Counted from the stretch's first letter, positions 38,847 to 51,792 are shown. The stretch: 64,000 nt of DNA from Sphingobium xenophagum NBRC 107872 (GCF_000367345.1 NZ_BARE01000028.1:24846-88845), one strand, 5' to 3'. A program made the numbers and translations. Notes: generated by a model not told the origin, from the letters alone.

Positions 38847-40292
38847 TTACCGTTCGAACTTGTCCGCGACAAACTGGTCGAGCAGCCGCACGCCATAGCC
38901 GGTCGCACCCTTGTCGAACGTCGCACCGGGCTTGTCGGACCAGACCATGCCTGCAATGTCGAGATGCGCCCATTTGACGCCATCGTCGATGAAGCGCTTG
39001 ATGAACTGCGCGGCGGTGATCGACCCGGCATAGCGGCCACCGATATTCTTCATATCGGCGATCGGGCTGTCGATCAGCTTGTTGTAAGCGTCGGACAGCG
39101 GGAAGCGCCAAAGCGGTTCGCCAGCCGTCTTGCCCGCCGCGGTCAGATCGTCCGACAGGCCGTCATCGTTGGAAAACAGCCCGGCATATTGATCGCCCAG
39201 CGACACCAGGATCGCGCCGGTCAGCGTCGCCAGATCGACAATCGTATCGGGCTTGTAGTTTTTCTGCGCCCAGGTCAGCGCATCGCACAGCACCAGCCGC
39301 CCTTCAGCGTCGGTGTTGATCACCTCGATCGTCTGGCCGGACATGGATGTCACAATGTCGCCGGGGCGCTGCGCATTGCCGTCGGGCATATTTTCGACCA
39401 GCCCGCAAATGCCCACGACATGCGCCCTGGCCTTGCGCCCGGCCAGCGCCTTGATCGCGCCGGCGACCGCGCCCGCGCCGCCCATGTCCCACTTCATGTC
39501 CTCCATGCCGGCGGCGGGCTTGATGGATATGCCGCCCGTGTCGAACGTCACGCCCTTGCCGACGAGCACCAGCGGCGTTTCCACCGCGCCGTCAGTGCCG
39601 TCCCATTCCAGCGCCAGCAACCGCGCGTCGCGCGCCGAGCCCTGCGCCACGCCCAGCAGCGCGCCCATGCCCAGCGCTTCCATGGCCGGGCGGTCCAGCA
39701 CGCTGATCTTCACGCCCAGTTCGGCCAGATGCTGGCAACGCTCAACGAAGCTTTCGGGATAGATGATATTGGCCGGTTCCGACACGAGCTCACGGGTCAG
39801 CGCGACACCCGCCGCGACGGCGGCATGCCGCTCCCACGCCGCGCCAGCGTCGGCCGACACGATCGTCACCTTCGTCAGCGTCGGCTTGGCCTTTTCCGGC
39901 TGGCGGGTGCGATATGTGTCGATCCGCCAGCCGCGCAGCAGCGCGCCCAGCGCCAGCCGCGCCGCGCCAGCGCCACTCGCGCCGCCGACAAATTCGACCG
40001 CTGCATGGGTCGCCCCGCTGGTCAGCAGGCGGGCGGTCAATGCGCCACCGGCGCGCTCCAGGTCCGCGTCATTCCCCGTTCCGGTGCCCAGCAGCACGAT
40101 GCGCAGCACCTTGCCGCCCTCGTCCGCAAAACTCTCGAACGTCGTGCCCACTTCCCCGGTAAAGCGCGCAGCCGCCGCGCCCGCCACCAGCGTCGCGGAT
40201 GCGGCGACCGGCAGGCGGTCGGGCGTGCCCTTGGGCATGGCCAGGACCAGAGTGTCGGCATCGGGTCGGGTCGGGCTGATCGCGATATCCAT
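38847..40292 (-). CDS. pepA: Leucyl aminopeptidase (M17)
   Basis: A 481-residue cytosolic dizinc aminopeptidase. ATG at 40292 is chosen: MDIAISPTRPDADTLVLAMP is a normal N-terminus. The longer open frame upstream runs antisense into the lptD gene. Catalytic-site blocks are LVGKGVTFDTGGISIKPA, DMKWDMGGAGAV and the M17 signature NTDAEGRLVL near residue 330. It is divergent from lptD and followed by holC. Confidence 0.96.
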   Translation of the reverse strand: MDIAISPTRPDADTLVLAMPKGTPDRLPVAASATLVAGAAAARFTGEVGTTFESFADEGGKVLRIVLLGTGTGNDADLERAGGALTARLLTSGATHAAVEFVGGASGAGAARLALGALLRGWRIDTYRTRQPEKAKPTLTKVTIVSADAGAAWERHAAVAAGVALTRELVSEPANIIYPESFVERCQHLAELGVKISVLDRPAMEALGMGALLGVAQGSARDARLLALEWDGTDGAVETPLVLVGKGVTFDTGGISIKPAAGMEDMKWDMGGAGAVAGAIKALAGRKARAHVVGICGLVENMPDGNAQRPGDIVTSMSGQTIEVINTDAEGRLVLCDALTWAQKNYKPDTIVDLATLTGAILVSLGDQYAGLFSNDDGLSDDLTAAGKTAGEPLWRFPLSDAYNKLIDSPIADMKNIGGRYAGSITAAQFIKRFIDDGVKWAHLDIAGMVWSDKPGATFDKGATGYGVRLLDQFVADKFER

Positions 40293-40458
40293 CAAGGGAC
40301 CTTTTCTGCATGGGGCTGTAAGACGTAATCTTTGCCAAATAGTGCGGCTTGCCCCGTCTGGCAAAGGCGTTCGACCGATTTTGCCCGAAAAGAGCGCAGC
40401 AGGGCGATTGCGGCGCGCGCCAAGCAATGCGATAGGCAGGCGCTGATACCGCCCCTTC

Positions 40459-42741
40459 ATGAGGCCCGACCTTTTGGCTATCCCCCCTGCATCCCTTACA
40501 TTGCGTCCTGCCCTGCTGGTCGGTTGCGCCCTGACGTCCCTCGCCATCGCCAGCCCGGCCATGGCGCAGCAGTTGAACGAACCGCAGGCGTCGATCAGCG
40601 CGCCCGACGCGCCGGTACCGGCCAGCGACGACCAGATCGGCTTTTCCGCCGACGCGCTGGAATATGACAGCAATAGCGACATCGTCACGGCCAGCGGCGC
40701 AGTCCAGTTGCTACGCGACGGCAATCGCCTGCGCGCCGACAAGGTCGTGTGGAATCGCAACAGCGGCAAGGTGGAAGCGATCGGCAACGTCTCCGTCACT
40801 GATCCCGACGGCAATATCGCCTATGGCGACCGCTTCGACGTGACCGATACGCTCAAGGACGGCCTGGTCGACAACTTCTTGCTGGTGCTACAGTCGGGCG
40901 GTCGCCTGGCGGCGGCCACGGGCACGCGCACCAACGGCCTCTACACGCTCAATCGCGCCGCCTATACCGGCTGCGCGGTGGAGGACAGCAAGGGCTGCCC
41001 CAAGGAACCGACATGGCAGATCAACGCGGTCAAGGTCGTCTATGACCCGACCCGCCAGCGGGTCACCTATACCAACGCCAATATCGAACTGTTCGGCCTG
41101 CCGCTCATTCCGCTGCCCGGCCTGTCCCATCCAGTGGGCGAAGGCGGCGGCAGCGGCCTGATGGTGCCCAATCTGCGCTATGACCGGAACAATGGTTTTG
41201 AAGTCGCGCTGCCCTATTATTTCAAGCTCGCGCCCAATCGCGACCTGACGGTCACGCCGCATGTCTATACCGACAGCCTGCCGATGCTCGAAACGACCTT
41301 CCGCCATCTCTATGATCGCGGCGCGTATCAGATCACCGGCTATGCCACCTATGGCAGCCGCGTCGCGACCGGCGACAGCAGCGTCGGCACCCCGCCCGCA
41401 GCGTCGCAAAAGGATTTCCGCGGCTATCTCGACGCCAGCGGCGCCCTGCAACTGACGCCGGAATGGAGCGTCGACGGATCGATTCGCGTCGCCAGCGACC
41501 GCACCTTCCTGCGCCGCTACGACATCAACCGCGACGACCGGCTGCGCTCGACCATCGGCGCGCAGCGAATCGGCCAGAACAGCTATTTCTCCTTGCGCGG
41601 CTGGGCGGTGCAGACCCTGCGCGCGGGCGATTCGCAGGGGCAGACGCCGATCGCGCTGCCGGTCATGGACTATCGCCTGCGCCTGAAAGACCCGCTGCTG
41701 GGCGGCGTGCTGCAATTGCAGGCCAATACGCTGGCGATCACGCGCACCCATGGTCAGGATACGCAGCGCGCCTTCTCGGCGGCCGAATGGAATCTGCGCA
41801 CCCTGACCGGCATGGGCCAGGAAGTGACCTTCACCGGCTATCTGCGCGGCGACGTCTATCACAGCAGCGACAATGACCTGACGCCAACGGCCAGCTATGC
41901 GGGCGAACCGGGCTGGCAGGCGCGCGGCATCGCCGCCGCCGCGGTGGACATGCGCTGGCCATTCATGGGCGAGGCGTTCGGCGGTGTGCAGCGGATTACC
42001 CCGCGCATCCAGATCGTCGCGGCGCCCAAAGTCGCCAATCTGCGGCTACCCAATGAAGATGCCCGCGCCGTCGATCTGGAGGACAGCAACCTCTTCGCCC
42101 TCAATCGCTTCGCAGGCTATGACCGGTTCGAGGATTCGACCCGCATCACCTATGGGCTGGAATATAGCCTGTCCCTGCCCGACTTCTCGCTCCAGAGCAT
42201 CGTCGGGCAAAGCTATCGGCTCAACAGCCGCACCAGCATCCTGCCCGACGGCACGGGCCTGTCGGACCGCACGTCCGACATCGTTGGCCGCACCACGATC
42301 CGCTACAAGGATTTCATCAGCTTCACCCACCGCTTCCGGCTGGACAAGGATCATCTGTCCGTCCGGCGCAACGAACTGGACGCGACCGTGGGCAGCAGGG
42401 ATACCTACGCCATGGTCGGCTATCTGCGGCTCAACCGCAATGCGCTGGCGGGGCTGGAGGATTTGCAGGACCGCGAAGAATTGCGGCTGGGCGGGCGCGT
42501 CCAGTTCGCCCGCTTCTGGTCGGTGTTCGGCTCGACCGTGATCGACCTGACCGACGCAAAGGAAGATCCGCTCAGCATGGCCGATGGTTATGAGCCGGTC
42601 CGCCATCGCCTTGGCATCGCCTATGAGGATGATTGCCTGACGCTCGGCATCACCTGGCGGCGCGATTATCAGGCCAATGGTGACGCGCGAAAGGGCAATG
42701 CTTTCCAGCTTCGGCTAGCTTTCCGCAATATTGGCATATAA
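40459..42741 (+). CDS. lptD: LPS-assembly outer-membrane protein LptD
   Basis: A 760-residue outer-membrane translocon that delivers LPS to the cell surface. The signal peptide ends in AIASPAMAQ. The periplasmic OstA-like beta-jellyroll covers about residues 55-200 (VTASGAVQLLRDGNRLRADK, NVSVTDPDGNIAYGD). A C-terminal barrel follows. Cysteines at TGCAVEDSKGC and near the C-terminus (EDDCLTLGITWRR) fit the disulfide-linked design. It is the first gene of lptD-surA-pdxA-rsmA. Confidence 0.96.
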   Translation: MRPDLLAIPPASLTLRPALLVGCALTSLAIASPAMAQQLNEPQASISAPDAPVPASDDQIGFSADALEYDSNSDIVTASGAVQLLRDGNRLRADKVVWNRNSGKVEAIGNVSVTDPDGNIAYGDRFDVTDTLKDGLVDNFLLVLQSGGRLAAATGTRTNGLYTLNRAAYTGCAVEDSKGCPKEPTWQINAVKVVYDPTRQRVTYTNANIELFGLPLIPLPGLSHPVGEGGGSGLMVPNLRYDRNNGFEVALPYYFKLAPNRDLTVTPHVYTDSLPMLETTFRHLYDRGAYQITGYATYGSRVATGDSSVGTPPAASQKDFRGYLDASGALQLTPEWSVDGSIRVASDRTFLRRYDINRDDRLRSTIGAQRIGQNSYFSLRGWAVQTLRAGDSQGQTPIALPVMDYRLRLKDPLLGGVLQLQANTLAITRTHGQDTQRAFSAAEWNLRTLTGMGQEVTFTGYLRGDVYHSSDNDLTPTASYAGEPGWQARGIAAAAVDMRWPFMGEAFGGVQRITPRIQIVAAPKVANLRLPNEDARAVDLEDSNLFALNRFAGYDRFEDSTRITYGLEYSLSLPDFSLQSIVGQSYRLNSRTSILPDGTGLSDRTSDIVGRTTIRYKDFISFTHRFRLDKDHLSVRRNELDATVGSRDTYAMVGYLRLNRNALAGLEDLQDREELRLGGRVQFARFWSVFGSTVIDLTDAKEDPLSMADGYEPVRHRLGIAYEDDCLTLGITWRRDYQANGDARKGNAFQLRLAFRNIGI

Positions 42742-42827
42742 GGATCACCCTTCCCGCTTCCCTGTCAGGGCTGGTTCAGGCGGATTGGCGCATTCGTGCC
42801 AGACCGTATTGGAGATATTTGCCGACG

Positions 42828-44213
42828 ATGCTGCCTGTCGTTTCCACGTCCACCCGCATGTTTCCGGCCGTTCGTTCGGCCCTGCGCACCCTGTTCCTGT
42901 CGACCGCGCTGCTTGGCGTGGGGGTGCAGGGCGTCACCGCGCAAACGGTCGATGATGGCGGCGACATCGCCAGCCAGCAGCTCAACCTGCCGCAGGACGT
43001 CACCGTTTTCGGCAAGAGCGACCCCAATGTCCGCAAGGCGACGGCGATCGTCAACGGCCGCATCATCACCGGCACGGACATTGACCAGCGCCTCGCGCTG
43101 ATCATCACCGCCAATGGCGGCAAGGTGGCGCCGGAGGAAAAGGAGCGGCTGCGGGTGCAGGTGCTGCGCAACCTGATCGACGAAACGCTCCAGATTCAGG
43201 AAGCCGCCGCCAACGACATCAAGGTCGATCCGGCTGAAATCGAACAAAGCTATGAACGTGTCGCGGCCAATTTCCGCCAGTCGCCGACCCAGTTCGACGC
43301 CTATCTGCGCACCCAGGGCAGTTCCTCGGCCAGCATCAAGCGCCAGATTGAGGGCGAACTGGCCTGGAGCCGCCTGCTGCGGCGCAATATCCAGCCGTTC
43401 GTCAACGTGTCGGAAGATGAAGTGAAATCGGTGGTCGACCGGCTGAACGCGGCCAAGGGCAGCGACGAATTCCGCATCGGCGAAATCTATCTGTCGGCGA
43501 CCCCGGAAAATCGCGATCAGATCATCGCCAACGCCCGTAACATCATCGAACAAATCAAGCAGGGTGGCAGCTTTGCCGCCTATGCCCGGCAATTTTCCGA
43601 AGCATCGACCGCAGCGGTCGGTGGCGATCTGGGCTGGGTCCGCCCCGCCCAGCTGCCGCCCGAACTGGCGAATGCCGCCGTCGAAATGCAGGTCGGGCAG
43701 ATTGCCGGGCCGATCGAGGTCGCTGGCGGCGTGTCGCTGATCTACGTGATGGACAAGCGCAAGGTGCTGACCGCCGATCCGCGCGATTCGCTGCTCAGCC
43801 TGAAACAGCTGTCGGTTCTGTTCCCGCAGGGCACGACCAAGGAGCAGGCGAGCGCCAAGGCCGCAAGCTTCGCCGCCGCGATCAAGGAGATCAAGGGCTG
43901 CGGGCAGGCCAATGAGGTCGGCGCAAAGATCGGCGCGGACGTGGTCGACAATGACAATGTGAAGCTGCGCGATCTGCCGCCCCAGCTGCAGGAAATTCTG
44001 CTGAATCTCCAGGTCGGCGAAGCCACGCCCCCGTTCGGTTCCATCACCGACGGCGTGCGCGTCCTGATCGTGTGCGGCCGCGATGATCCAGTGTCGGCCA
44101 ATGCGCCCAATCCCGAACAGATCATGGCGCAGCTGGAAGAAGAGCGGGTCAACAAGCGTGCGCGCATCTATCTGCGCGATCTGCGTCGTGATGCGATCAT
44201 CGAATATAACTGA
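42828..44213 (+). CDS. surA: SurA-like periplasmic chaperone/peptidyl-prolyl isomerase
   Basis: A protein of about 461 residues. The signal segment RTLFLSTALLGVGVQGVTAQ is followed by a SurA N-domain (TAIVNGRIITGTDIDQRLAL). One clear parvulin domain is present (FRIGEIYLSATPENRDQI to GGDLGWVRPAQLP). A later segment, LLSLKQLSVLFPQGT, may be a degenerate second parvulin. It escorts outer-membrane proteins such as LptD. The start is uncertain: a TTG at 42819, ATG 42828 and ATG 42858 are all possible, with GGAG at 42811. Confidence 0.92.
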   Translation: MLPVVSTSTRMFPAVRSALRTLFLSTALLGVGVQGVTAQTVDDGGDIASQQLNLPQDVTVFGKSDPNVRKATAIVNGRIITGTDIDQRLALIITANGGKVAPEEKERLRVQVLRNLIDETLQIQEAAANDIKVDPAEIEQSYERVAANFRQSPTQFDAYLRTQGSSSASIKRQIEGELAWSRLLRRNIQPFVNVSEDEVKSVVDRLNAAKGSDEFRIGEIYLSATPENRDQIIANARNIIEQIKQGGSFAAYARQFSEASTAAVGGDLGWVRPAQLPPELANAAVEMQVGQIAGPIEVAGGVSLIYVMDKRKVLTADPRDSLLSLKQLSVLFPQGTTKEQASAKAASFAAAIKEIKGCGQANEVGAKIGADVVDNDNVKLRDLPPQLQEILLNLQVGEATPPFGSITDGVRVLIVCGRDDPVSANAPNPEQIMAQLEEERVNKRARIYLRDLRRDAIIEYN

Positions 44214-45231
44214 CACCGCGCCCCTGCCCGGCCAGTCGCCGCTGCCCTTTGCGGTTTCGCTCGGCGATCCTGCCGGGATCGGGCCGGAAATCGTCGCCAA
44301 AAGCTGGGTGATGCGCGACGCGCGTAGCCTGCCGCCCTTTTTCGCGGTGGGCGACGTCGCGGCGTTGCGCGCGGTCTGGCTCGGCCCGATCGCGCTGATC
44401 AGCGCGCCGGAAGACGCCGCCGCCGCCTTTGGGTCGGCGCTGCCCTGCCTTCAGGTCGGACAGGCGGGGGAGATTATTCCCGGCACCCCCAGCGTCGATG
44501 GCGCGCGCACCGCGTTTGAATCGCTCGAAGCCTCTGTCGGCCTTGCCCGGTCGGGATCGGCGGCGGGCATCGTCACCGCACCCGTGGGCAAGGAACAGCT
44601 GTACGGCGTAGGCTTCACCCATCCCGGCCAGACCGAATTCGTTGCCGAACGCTGCGGCGTATCGCCCCATAATGCAGTGATGATGCTGGCCGGGCCATCG
44701 CTCAAGGTGGTGCCGGTCACGATCCATATTCCGCTGAGCGAAGTACCGGCGGCGCTGACCATCGACCTGATCCGCGCCCGCGCGATCACGACGGCCAAGG
44801 GATTGCAAAAGAATTTCGGCATTGCCCGCCCCCGCCTCGCCGTCGCCGGGCTGAACCCTCATGCAGGGGAAGGTGGCGCGCTGGGGCGGGAGGAAATTGA
44901 CATCATCCGCCCGGCGGTCGAATCGCTGCGTGACGATGGGTTCGACATAGTCGGGCCACTCGCCGCCGACGGCATGTTCCATGCCCGCGCCCGCGAAACC
45001 TATGACGCAGCGCTGTGCATGTATCATGATCAGGCGCTGATCCCGATCAAGACGCTGAATTTCGACGATGGCGTCAACATCACGCTCGGCCTGCCGATCG
45101 TGCGCACATCGCCCGACCATGGCACCGCCTTTGGCATTGCAGGCACCGACAGCGCCAATCCCGGCGCGATGATAGCGGCGCTGCGCATGGCCGCCGACGC
45201 CGCCCGTGCGCGCCTCGCCTATGCCGCCTGA
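44191..45231 (+). CDS. pdxA: 4-hydroxythreonine-4-phosphate dehydrogenase
   Basis: A 346-residue enzyme of the DXP-dependent pyridoxal-phosphate pathway. It has [45 protein letters not shown], the metal-binding [13 protein letters not shown], and the end region [16 protein letters not shown] at 44191 lies inside the surA 3' end (overlap 23 nt), giving the expected length. A longer frame to 44083 is only the surA shadow. Translational coupling with surA is likely. Confidence 0.95.
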   Translation: MRSSNITDTAPLPGQSPLPFAVSLGDPAGIGPEIVAKSWVMRDARSLPPFFAVGDVAALRAVWLGPIALISAPEDAAAAFGSALPCLQVGQAGEIIPGTPSVDGARTAFESLEASVGLARSGSAAGIVTAPVGKEQLYGVGFTHPGQTEFVAERCGVSPHNAVMMLAGPSLKVVPVTIHIPLSEVPAALTIDLIRARAITTAKGLQKNFGIARPRLAVAGLNPHAGEGGALGREEIDIIRPAVESLRDDGFDIVGPLAADGMFHARARETYDAALCMYHDQALIPIKTLNFDDGVNITLGLPIVRTSPDHGTAFGIAGTDSANPGAMIAALRMAADAARARLAYAA

Positions 45232-46060
45232 AGCCAGGGTGAAGCTGCCGCCGCTGCGGGACGTGATCGCCACGCACGGGCTTCAAGCCAGCAAAGCGCT
45301 GGGGCAGAATTTCCTGCTCGACGAACAGTTGCTCGACCGGATCGCCGCCATCCCCGGCGCGATCGACGGCCAGCCCGCGTTCGAGGTCGGTCCCGGCCCC
45401 GGCGGCCTGACCCGCGCCATATTGCGCGCGGGCGCACGCCTCGTCGCGGTCGAGCGTGACCGGCGCTGCCTGCCGGCATTGGCGGAACTGGACGCTGCCT
45501 TTCCGGGGCAGTTGCGCATCCTGTCGGGCGACGCGATGGAAATCGACGCCCGCGCGGAAGCAGGCGATGGCGCGCATATCATCGCCAACCTGCCCTATAA
45601 TGTCGGCACGGCGCTGCTGATCGGCTGGCTGTCGGCTGACTGGTCGCCGCTGCCCTGGTGGTCCACGCTGACGCTGATGTTCCAGATGGAAGTCGCCGAA
45701 CGCATCGTCGCCCAGCCCGGCACGGATCATTATGGCCGCCTCGCCATCCTGTCCCAATGGCGCAGCGACGCGCGGATCGCGATGAAGGTGCACCGCAGCG
45801 CCTTCACCCCGCCGCCCAAGGTCATGTCCGCCGTCGTTCACCTGACGCCCAAGGCCGCGCCGGACGGCGTGCAGCTAAAGCATCTCGAACGCCTGACCGC
45901 CGCCGCCTTTGGCCAGCGCCGCAAAATGCTGCGGCAAAGCCTCAAGGGCTTGCCCGGCGCGCTCGATGCCTTGGCGGATGTCGGCATCGACCCGCAACGC
46001 CGCGCCGAAACGGTCAGCGTCGATGAATTTGTCGCGGTGGCAAGGGTGCTGGGGCGGTAG
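45221..46060 (+). CDS. rsmA: 16S rRNA dimethyladenosine transferase
   Basis: A 279-residue enzyme (KsgA) that dimethylates two adenosines in helix 45 of 16S rRNA. It has [17 protein letters not shown], the SAM motif [30 protein letters not shown] (motif IV, NLPY) and [17 protein letters not shown] 45221 overlaps the pdxA end by 11 nt, an ordinary coupling. It ends the lptD run. A GTG at 45206 is an alternative start. Confidence 0.96.
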   Translation: MPPEARVKLPPLRDVIATHGLQASKALGQNFLLDEQLLDRIAAIPGAIDGQPAFEVGPGPGGLTRAILRAGARLVAVERDRRCLPALAELDAAFPGQLRILSGDAMEIDARAEAGDGAHIIANLPYNVGTALLIGWLSADWSPLPWWSTLTLMFQMEVAERIVAQPGTDHYGRLAILSQWRSDARIAMKVHRSAFTPPPKVMSAVVHLTPKAAPDGVQLKHLERLTAAAFGQRRKMLRQSLKGLPGALDALADVGIDPQRRAETVSVDEFVAVARVLGR

Positions 46061-46298
46061 GCTCGCGCTGCGCCTTAGGCGCGATGATTTCACGGAGGTA
46101 GAGAATTGAACCTAAACGCCCCACACCGGGCGCACGGGAACCACTGTCCTACACGCCGCCTGCCCTGCTACTATCGCGCCGACCGGCTCTTTCTCACCGT
46201 CGACAGCCAAACGGATCGCACAACAATCTGTCCCGGCCCGACAATAAAATATCGCGTTCACCGGGAAATATGCGAAGTTAAGCGGCGCAAATCCTATT
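46061..46298. other. Convergent intergenic region, no gene seen
   Basis: 238 bp lie between rsmA (plus) and the TPR gene (minus). It is less GC-rich than its surroundings towards 46200-46290. A minus-strand stretch 46094-46160 has a tRNA-like look but mispairs in the T-arm. No terminator with a U-run is visible. Any transcript here is unsupported. Confidence 0.4.
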
Positions 46299-46820
46299 TT
46301 ACGGCGTCTCGGTCGGCACCGTCTTGGGTGCGGTCGGGACGGCATCCTTGGCCGTCAGGGCAACCGCGGGCGGGCCTTTCTGGATTGCGGCGGCCAACTG
46401 GCTGACAGGCGCGCACTCGCCCTTGCACAGCGTCTGTGCCTTGGCCAGCACCTCCTTGGCCTTGGCCAGCGCGCCCTTTTCCACCATCGCCTCGCCCTGC
46501 CCCGCCAGCGCGACCACATCGGTCGGGTCCAGCAGCAGCGCTTCCTTGTAGAGGCGGATCGCCTTGCCCTGCAGCCCCTGCGCACGGGCAACCTGCGCCA
46601 GATCGATATAGGCGGCGCGGTTGCGCGGATCGACCGCCAGCGCGCTTTCCAGCGCATCGGTCGCACCGCTCAGATTGCCCGCCGCAAAGGCCGCAGCGCC
46701 CGCCTTCTGCCATTCTATCGATCGCGGCTCGATCTGCGCATCGGGCCGCTGGCTCAGCCCGACGCTGGACACAGTGGTCAGGACGATGGCAAGCGCGATC
46801 GAGGCGGGGGTAAAACGCAT
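46299..46820 (-). CDS. Exported TPR-repeat protein
   Basis: A 173-residue protein. The signal peptide [19 protein letters not shown] ends near LSQ. Two to three tetratricopeptide units follow ([60 protein letters not shown]). A Thr/Pro/Ala tail follows. ATG at 46820 is chosen because GGAG lies about 7 nt upstream and it gives a signal peptide; the frame is open further 5' without one. Function unknown, probably a periplasmic scaffold. Confidence 0.78.
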   Translation of the reverse strand: MRFTPASIALAIVLTTVSSVGLSQRPDAQIEPRSIEWQKAGAAAFAAGNLSGATDALESALAVDPRNRAAYIDLAQVARAQGLQGKAIRLYKEALLLDPTDVVALAGQGEAMVEKGALAKAKEVLAKAQTLCKGECAPVSQLAAAIQKGPPAVALTAKDAVPTAPKTVPTETP

Positions 46821-46911
46821 AAGAGTCTCCAGCCATGTTTCAGGCGTTGATTTTGTCCAAGTGTCGCCATTTTGCGGGCGCTTGTCCATGGCCTGTTTCA
46901 CGCCGCCGCTT

Positions 46912-48087
46912 TCAGGCAGACCGGCGCAGGCGCGCAAAGAAAAAGCCGTCCGTCCCGTCATGCCCCGGCGTCAATAGCCAGCCAGCGCCATGGGCGCGGC
47001 CCAGCGGCATATCCAGCGCTTCCAACGTCCATCCATCATGGCGGGCCAGAAAGCCATCCACCTGATCGCGTCCCTCCCGATCCGTCAGCGCACAGGTAGC
47101 ATAGACCAGCGCGCCGCCCGGAGCCAGCAGGGGCGCGGCAAAATCCATGATGCGCGCCTGTTCCGCGACCAGCCGGTCAAGCCGCGCCTGCGTCAGCCGC
47201 CAGCGCGCCTCCGGATTGCGACGCCAGGTGCCGGTGCCCGAACAGGGCGCGTCGACCAGCACGACGTCGGCCTTGCCATGCAGGCTGTCCAGCCCCCGCC
47301 CCTCATGCCCCTGATCGATCAGCAGCGTTTCGATGAAGGTCGCGCCCGCCCGCTCCGCCCGTGGACTGAGCCGCGCCAGCCGCGCTCGGATCGTATCGGC
47401 GGCGATCAGCATGCCCTGCCCCGCCATCGCGGCGGCCAACGCCAATGTCTTGCCCCCTGCCCCGGCGCACAGGTCAACCACAGTCATGCCGGGCGCTGCG
47501 GCGCAGGCCAGCGCGATCATCTGGCTGCCGCCATCCTGCACTTCCACCAGACCCTGTTTCCATGGGTCGGCCTGTTCGACCGGGAAGCCTTCGGGCAGGC
47601 GCAGGCCATCGGGCAAGCCCGCGATCGGCTGCGCATCGGGCAATTGCCGCGCGACCGTGGCAGGCGTCGCCTTCAGCCGGTTGACCCGCAGATCGACCGG
47701 CGCGCGGCCCAGCAGCGCCACCTGCTCGACTGGCGCGGCGAGCAGCGGCGCAAGCCAGGCTGGCACCGCCCCGGCGCTGGCCCCGACCTCGCCCGGTTCG
47801 ATCGGCATCGGCGCATGGGTCGATCCGTCGAACAGCGTGGCCAGATCGGGCCGTTCGATCGCCAGTCCGATCATCGCTTCGCGCCCGGTGTCGGGCCGTT
47901 CGCCCGCGCGGCGGATCGCATCATAGACATGATCGCGCACCGCCCGCCGGTCGCGCGACCCGGCGTAGCGCCGCTCCTTGAAATAGCGCGCGATCAGCGT
48001 GTCGGCGGCAGGCCCGCCGTCCCGCGCCGACGCAACGATCGCGTCAAGCAATTCGATCGCGGCCTGAAGGCGGGCGGCGGGGGTCAA
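46912..48087 (-). CDS. RsmB/NOL1-family RNA cytosine-5 methyltransferase
   Basis: A 391-residue protein. A short NusB-like N-domain is followed by a class I methyltransferase core: [15 protein letters not shown] (motif I), [19 protein letters not shown] (motif IV with catalytic-region Cys) and [13 protein letters not shown] (motif VI with the second Cys). It ends [13 protein letters not shown]. RsmB modifies C967 of 16S rRNA; this protein may do that or a related site. It starts with TTG at 48087 behind a GGGAGGGGAG stretch, part of a decayed CCCCTCCCT palindrome. Confidence 0.9.
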   Translation of the reverse strand: MTPAARLQAAIELLDAIVASARDGGPAADTLIARYFKERRYAGSRDRRAVRDHVYDAIRRAGERPDTGREAMIGLAIERPDLATLFDGSTHAPMPIEPGEVGASAGAVPAWLAPLLAAPVEQVALLGRAPVDLRVNRLKATPATVARQLPDAQPIAGLPDGLRLPEGFPVEQADPWKQGLVEVQDGGSQMIALACAAAPGMTVVDLCAGAGGKTLALAAAMAGQGMLIAADTIRARLARLSPRAERAGATFIETLLIDQGHEGRGLDSLHGKADVVLVDAPCSGTGTWRRNPEARWRLTQARLDRLVAEQARIMDFAAPLLAPGGALVYATCALTDREGRDQVDGFLARHDGWTLEALDMPLGRAHGAGWLLTPGHDGTDGFFFARLRRSA

Positions 48088-48126
48088 GACTCCCCTCCCT
48101 TTAGGGCAAGCGGAAGGGGAATATCA

Positions 48127-49653
<1,527 letters not shown>

Positions 49654-49713
49654 CTATGGGCGCGGACGGCCAGTCCCTTTGGCCCATTTTATTGCGCGGG
49701 TTGCGGGGACATG

Positions 49714-49746
49714 AAAAAGGGCGCGCAACCCGATGGTCGCGCGCCC
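49714..49746 (-). terminator. Terminator of ftsH on the minus strand
   Basis: Read on the minus strand, GGGCGCGC (49746-49739) pairs with GCGCGCCC (49726-49719) and then runs into TTTTT (49718-49714). It lies 20 nt after the ftsH stop and upstream of guaB. Confidence 0.85.
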
Positions 49747-49765
49747 CATTTCCTGTCCTTGCCGA

Positions 49766-51721
49766 TCAGGCTCCGGCGGGAGACGGGTTTCCGAAAGGCC
49801 CCTTGCGCTTGCCCGCGCGCGGGATGGAAGACCCTGCCGCCGGGATGACCGACGGCTTGATCGTCGTGCCATCGTCGCGGGTGATCTCGCCCTTTTCCAG
49901 CAGCGCCTTGATCTCGTCGCCGCTCAGCGTTTCATATTCCAGCATGGCATTGGCCAGCAGGTGCAGCTGGTCCTCATGACCGGTCAGCAACTCCTTGGCC
50001 CGGTTATAGCCCTGCTCCACCAGCCCGCGAATTTCCTTGTCGATCAGCTTGGCGGTCTCGTCCGACATATGGACGCGGGCGCTCTGCGAATAGCCCAGGA
50101 AGGTTTCGCCCTGCTGCTCTTCATATTGCAGCGGACCCAGCTTGTCGGACATGCCCCATTGGGTGACCATGTCGCGCGCCAGCTTCGTCGCATATTGAAT
50201 GTCGCCCGATGCGCCGCTCGACACCTTGTCATAGCCAAAGATGATCTCTTCGGCGACGCGGCCACCCATGGCCACGGCCATGTTCGCATGCATCTTGTCG
50301 CGGTGATAGCTGTAGCTGTCGCGTTCGGGCAGGCGCATGACCATGCCCAATGCGCGACCGCGCGGAATGATCGTCGCCTTGTGGATCGGGTCCGACGCAG
50401 GCTCATGGACCGACACGATGGCATGGCCGGCCTCATGATAGGCGGTCATCTTCTTCTCATCGTCGGTCATGACCATGGAGCGGCGTTCCGCGCCCATCAT
50501 CACCTTGTCCTTGGCCGCCTCGAACTCGTCCATCGCGACCAGCCGCTTGCCACGCCGCGCCGCCATCAACGCCGCCTCGTTCACCAGATTGGCAAGGTCC
50601 GCACCGGAAAAGCCCGGCGTGCCCCGCGCGATCGTGCGCGGTTCGACATCGGGCGCCAACGGCACCTTCTTCATATGGACGGCCAGGATTTTCTCACGGC
50701 CTTCAATATCGGGACGGGGCACCACGACCTGACGGTCGAACCGGCCCGGACGCAGCAGCGCCGGGTCCAGCACGTCGGGACGGTTGGTGGCCGCGACGAT
50801 GATGATGCCTTCATTGGCTTCAAAACCATCCATCTCGACCAGCAACTGGTTCAGCGTCTGCTCACGCTCGTCATTGCCGTTGCCAAGGCCCGCGCCGCGA
50901 TGACGGCCAACCGCGTCGATTTCATCGATAAAGACGATGCAGGGCGCATTCTTCTTCGCCTGCTCGAACATGTCGCGCACGCGGCTTGCGCCCACGCCGA
51001 CGAACATTTCGACAAAGTCAGAGCCGGAAATGGTGAAGAACGGCACGCCCGCCTCGCCCGCAATCGCGCGCGCCAGCAGCGTCTTGCCGGTGCCGGGCGA
51101 ACCGACCAGCAGCGCGCCCTTGGGGATCTTGCCGCCCAGCCGAGCGAACTTGGTCGGGTTCTTCAGAAACTCGACGATCTCCTGCAATTCCTCGCGCGCT
51201 TCGTCGATGCCGGCAACGTCATCGAAAGTGACCTTGCCATGTTTTTCGGTCAGCAGCTTGGCCTTCGACTTGCCAAAGCCCATCGCACCGCCTGCACCGC
51301 CGCCCTTCTGCATCTGACGCAGCACGAAGAAGGCGATGCCAAGGATCAGCAGGAAGGGGAGCGACTGGTAGATCAGGATCATCCAGAAGCTGGGCTGTTC
51401 TTCGGCCTGTCCCGAATATTTGACATTATAATCGTCAAGCAGGCCCGTCAGGCCCGGATCATTGACCGGAACGGTGCTGAACTTCTGGCCACTGGCCAGC
51501 GTGCCCGAAATCTTGTTGGGCGCGATGGCGACATCCTTGACCTGCCCTTCCTGCACCTTCGATCGGAATTCGGAATAGGCAATGCCGGTCCCTGCCGTGG
51601 AGGCGGAACGGCTGTCAAACATGGACACGAACAGCAACAGGGCGACAATCACCCCCGCCCAAATCATCGCGCTCTTGATCCAGGGGTTGCCCTGCGGGTC
51701 TTTCTCGTCGTTCATCATCAC
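49766..51721 (-). CDS. ftsH: ATP-dependent zinc metalloprotease FtsH
   Basis: A 651-residue membrane-bound AAA+ protease that degrades misfolded membrane proteins and regulatory substrates. Two transmembrane helices (about residues 17-35 and 110-128) flank a small periplasmic domain. Walker A is GSPGTGKT (near residue 208), followed by the second region of homology [13 protein letters not shown] and the zinc site HEAGH (near residue 430). The C-terminal 35 residues are low-complexity. The two ATG codons at 51721 and 51718 and the one at 51715 are all possible starts. Confidence 0.97.
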   Translation of the reverse strand: MMMNDEKDPQGNPWIKSAMIWAGVIVALLLFVSMFDSRSASTAGTGIAYSEFRSKVQEGQVKDVAIAPNKISGTLASGQKFSTVPVNDPGLTGLLDDYNVKYSGQAEEQPSFWMILIYQSLPFLLILGIAFFVLRQMQKGGGAGGAMGFGKSKAKLLTEKHGKVTFDDVAGIDEAREELQEIVEFLKNPTKFARLGGKIPKGALLVGSPGTGKTLLARAIAGEAGVPFFTISGSDFVEMFVGVGASRVRDMFEQAKKNAPCIVFIDEIDAVGRHRGAGLGNGNDEREQTLNQLLVEMDGFEANEGIIIVAATNRPDVLDPALLRPGRFDRQVVVPRPDIEGREKILAVHMKKVPLAPDVEPRTIARGTPGFSGADLANLVNEAALMAARRGKRLVAMDEFEAAKDKVMMGAERRSMVMTDDEKKMTAYHEAGHAIVSVHEPASDPIHKATIIPRGRALGMVMRLPERDSYSYHRDKMHANMAVAMGGRVAEEIIFGYDKVSSGASGDIQYATKLARDMVTQWGMSDKLGPLQYEEQQGETFLGYSQSARVHMSDETAKLIDKEIRGLVEQGYNRAKELLTGHEDQLHLLANAMLEYETLSGDEIKALLEKGEITRDDGTTIKPSVIPAAGSSIPRAGKRKGPFGNPSPAGA

Positions 51722-51792
51722 TCTCTTTCACCGGCCAAGATAGGGCGCGTCAGCCAAAGCGCAAGCTTGGCAACCGCCCTACAGGACAAGGA

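Noticed and set aside
40293..40814. N-terminal extension of pepA
   Set aside because: It overlaps the start of lptD antisense; the normal PepA N-terminus begins at 40292.
46094..46160. tRNA-like sequence on the minus strand (TTCAATT T-loop, CGCCC/GGGCG anticodon-like stem)
   Set aside because: Only 67 nt; the T-arm has two mispairs, the acceptor pairs poorly and position 33 is not U. Not a functional tRNA from sequence alone.
46106..46405. A 99-codon plus-strand frame after rsmA
   Set aside because: No ribosome binding site or family; it runs into the antisense of the TPR gene.
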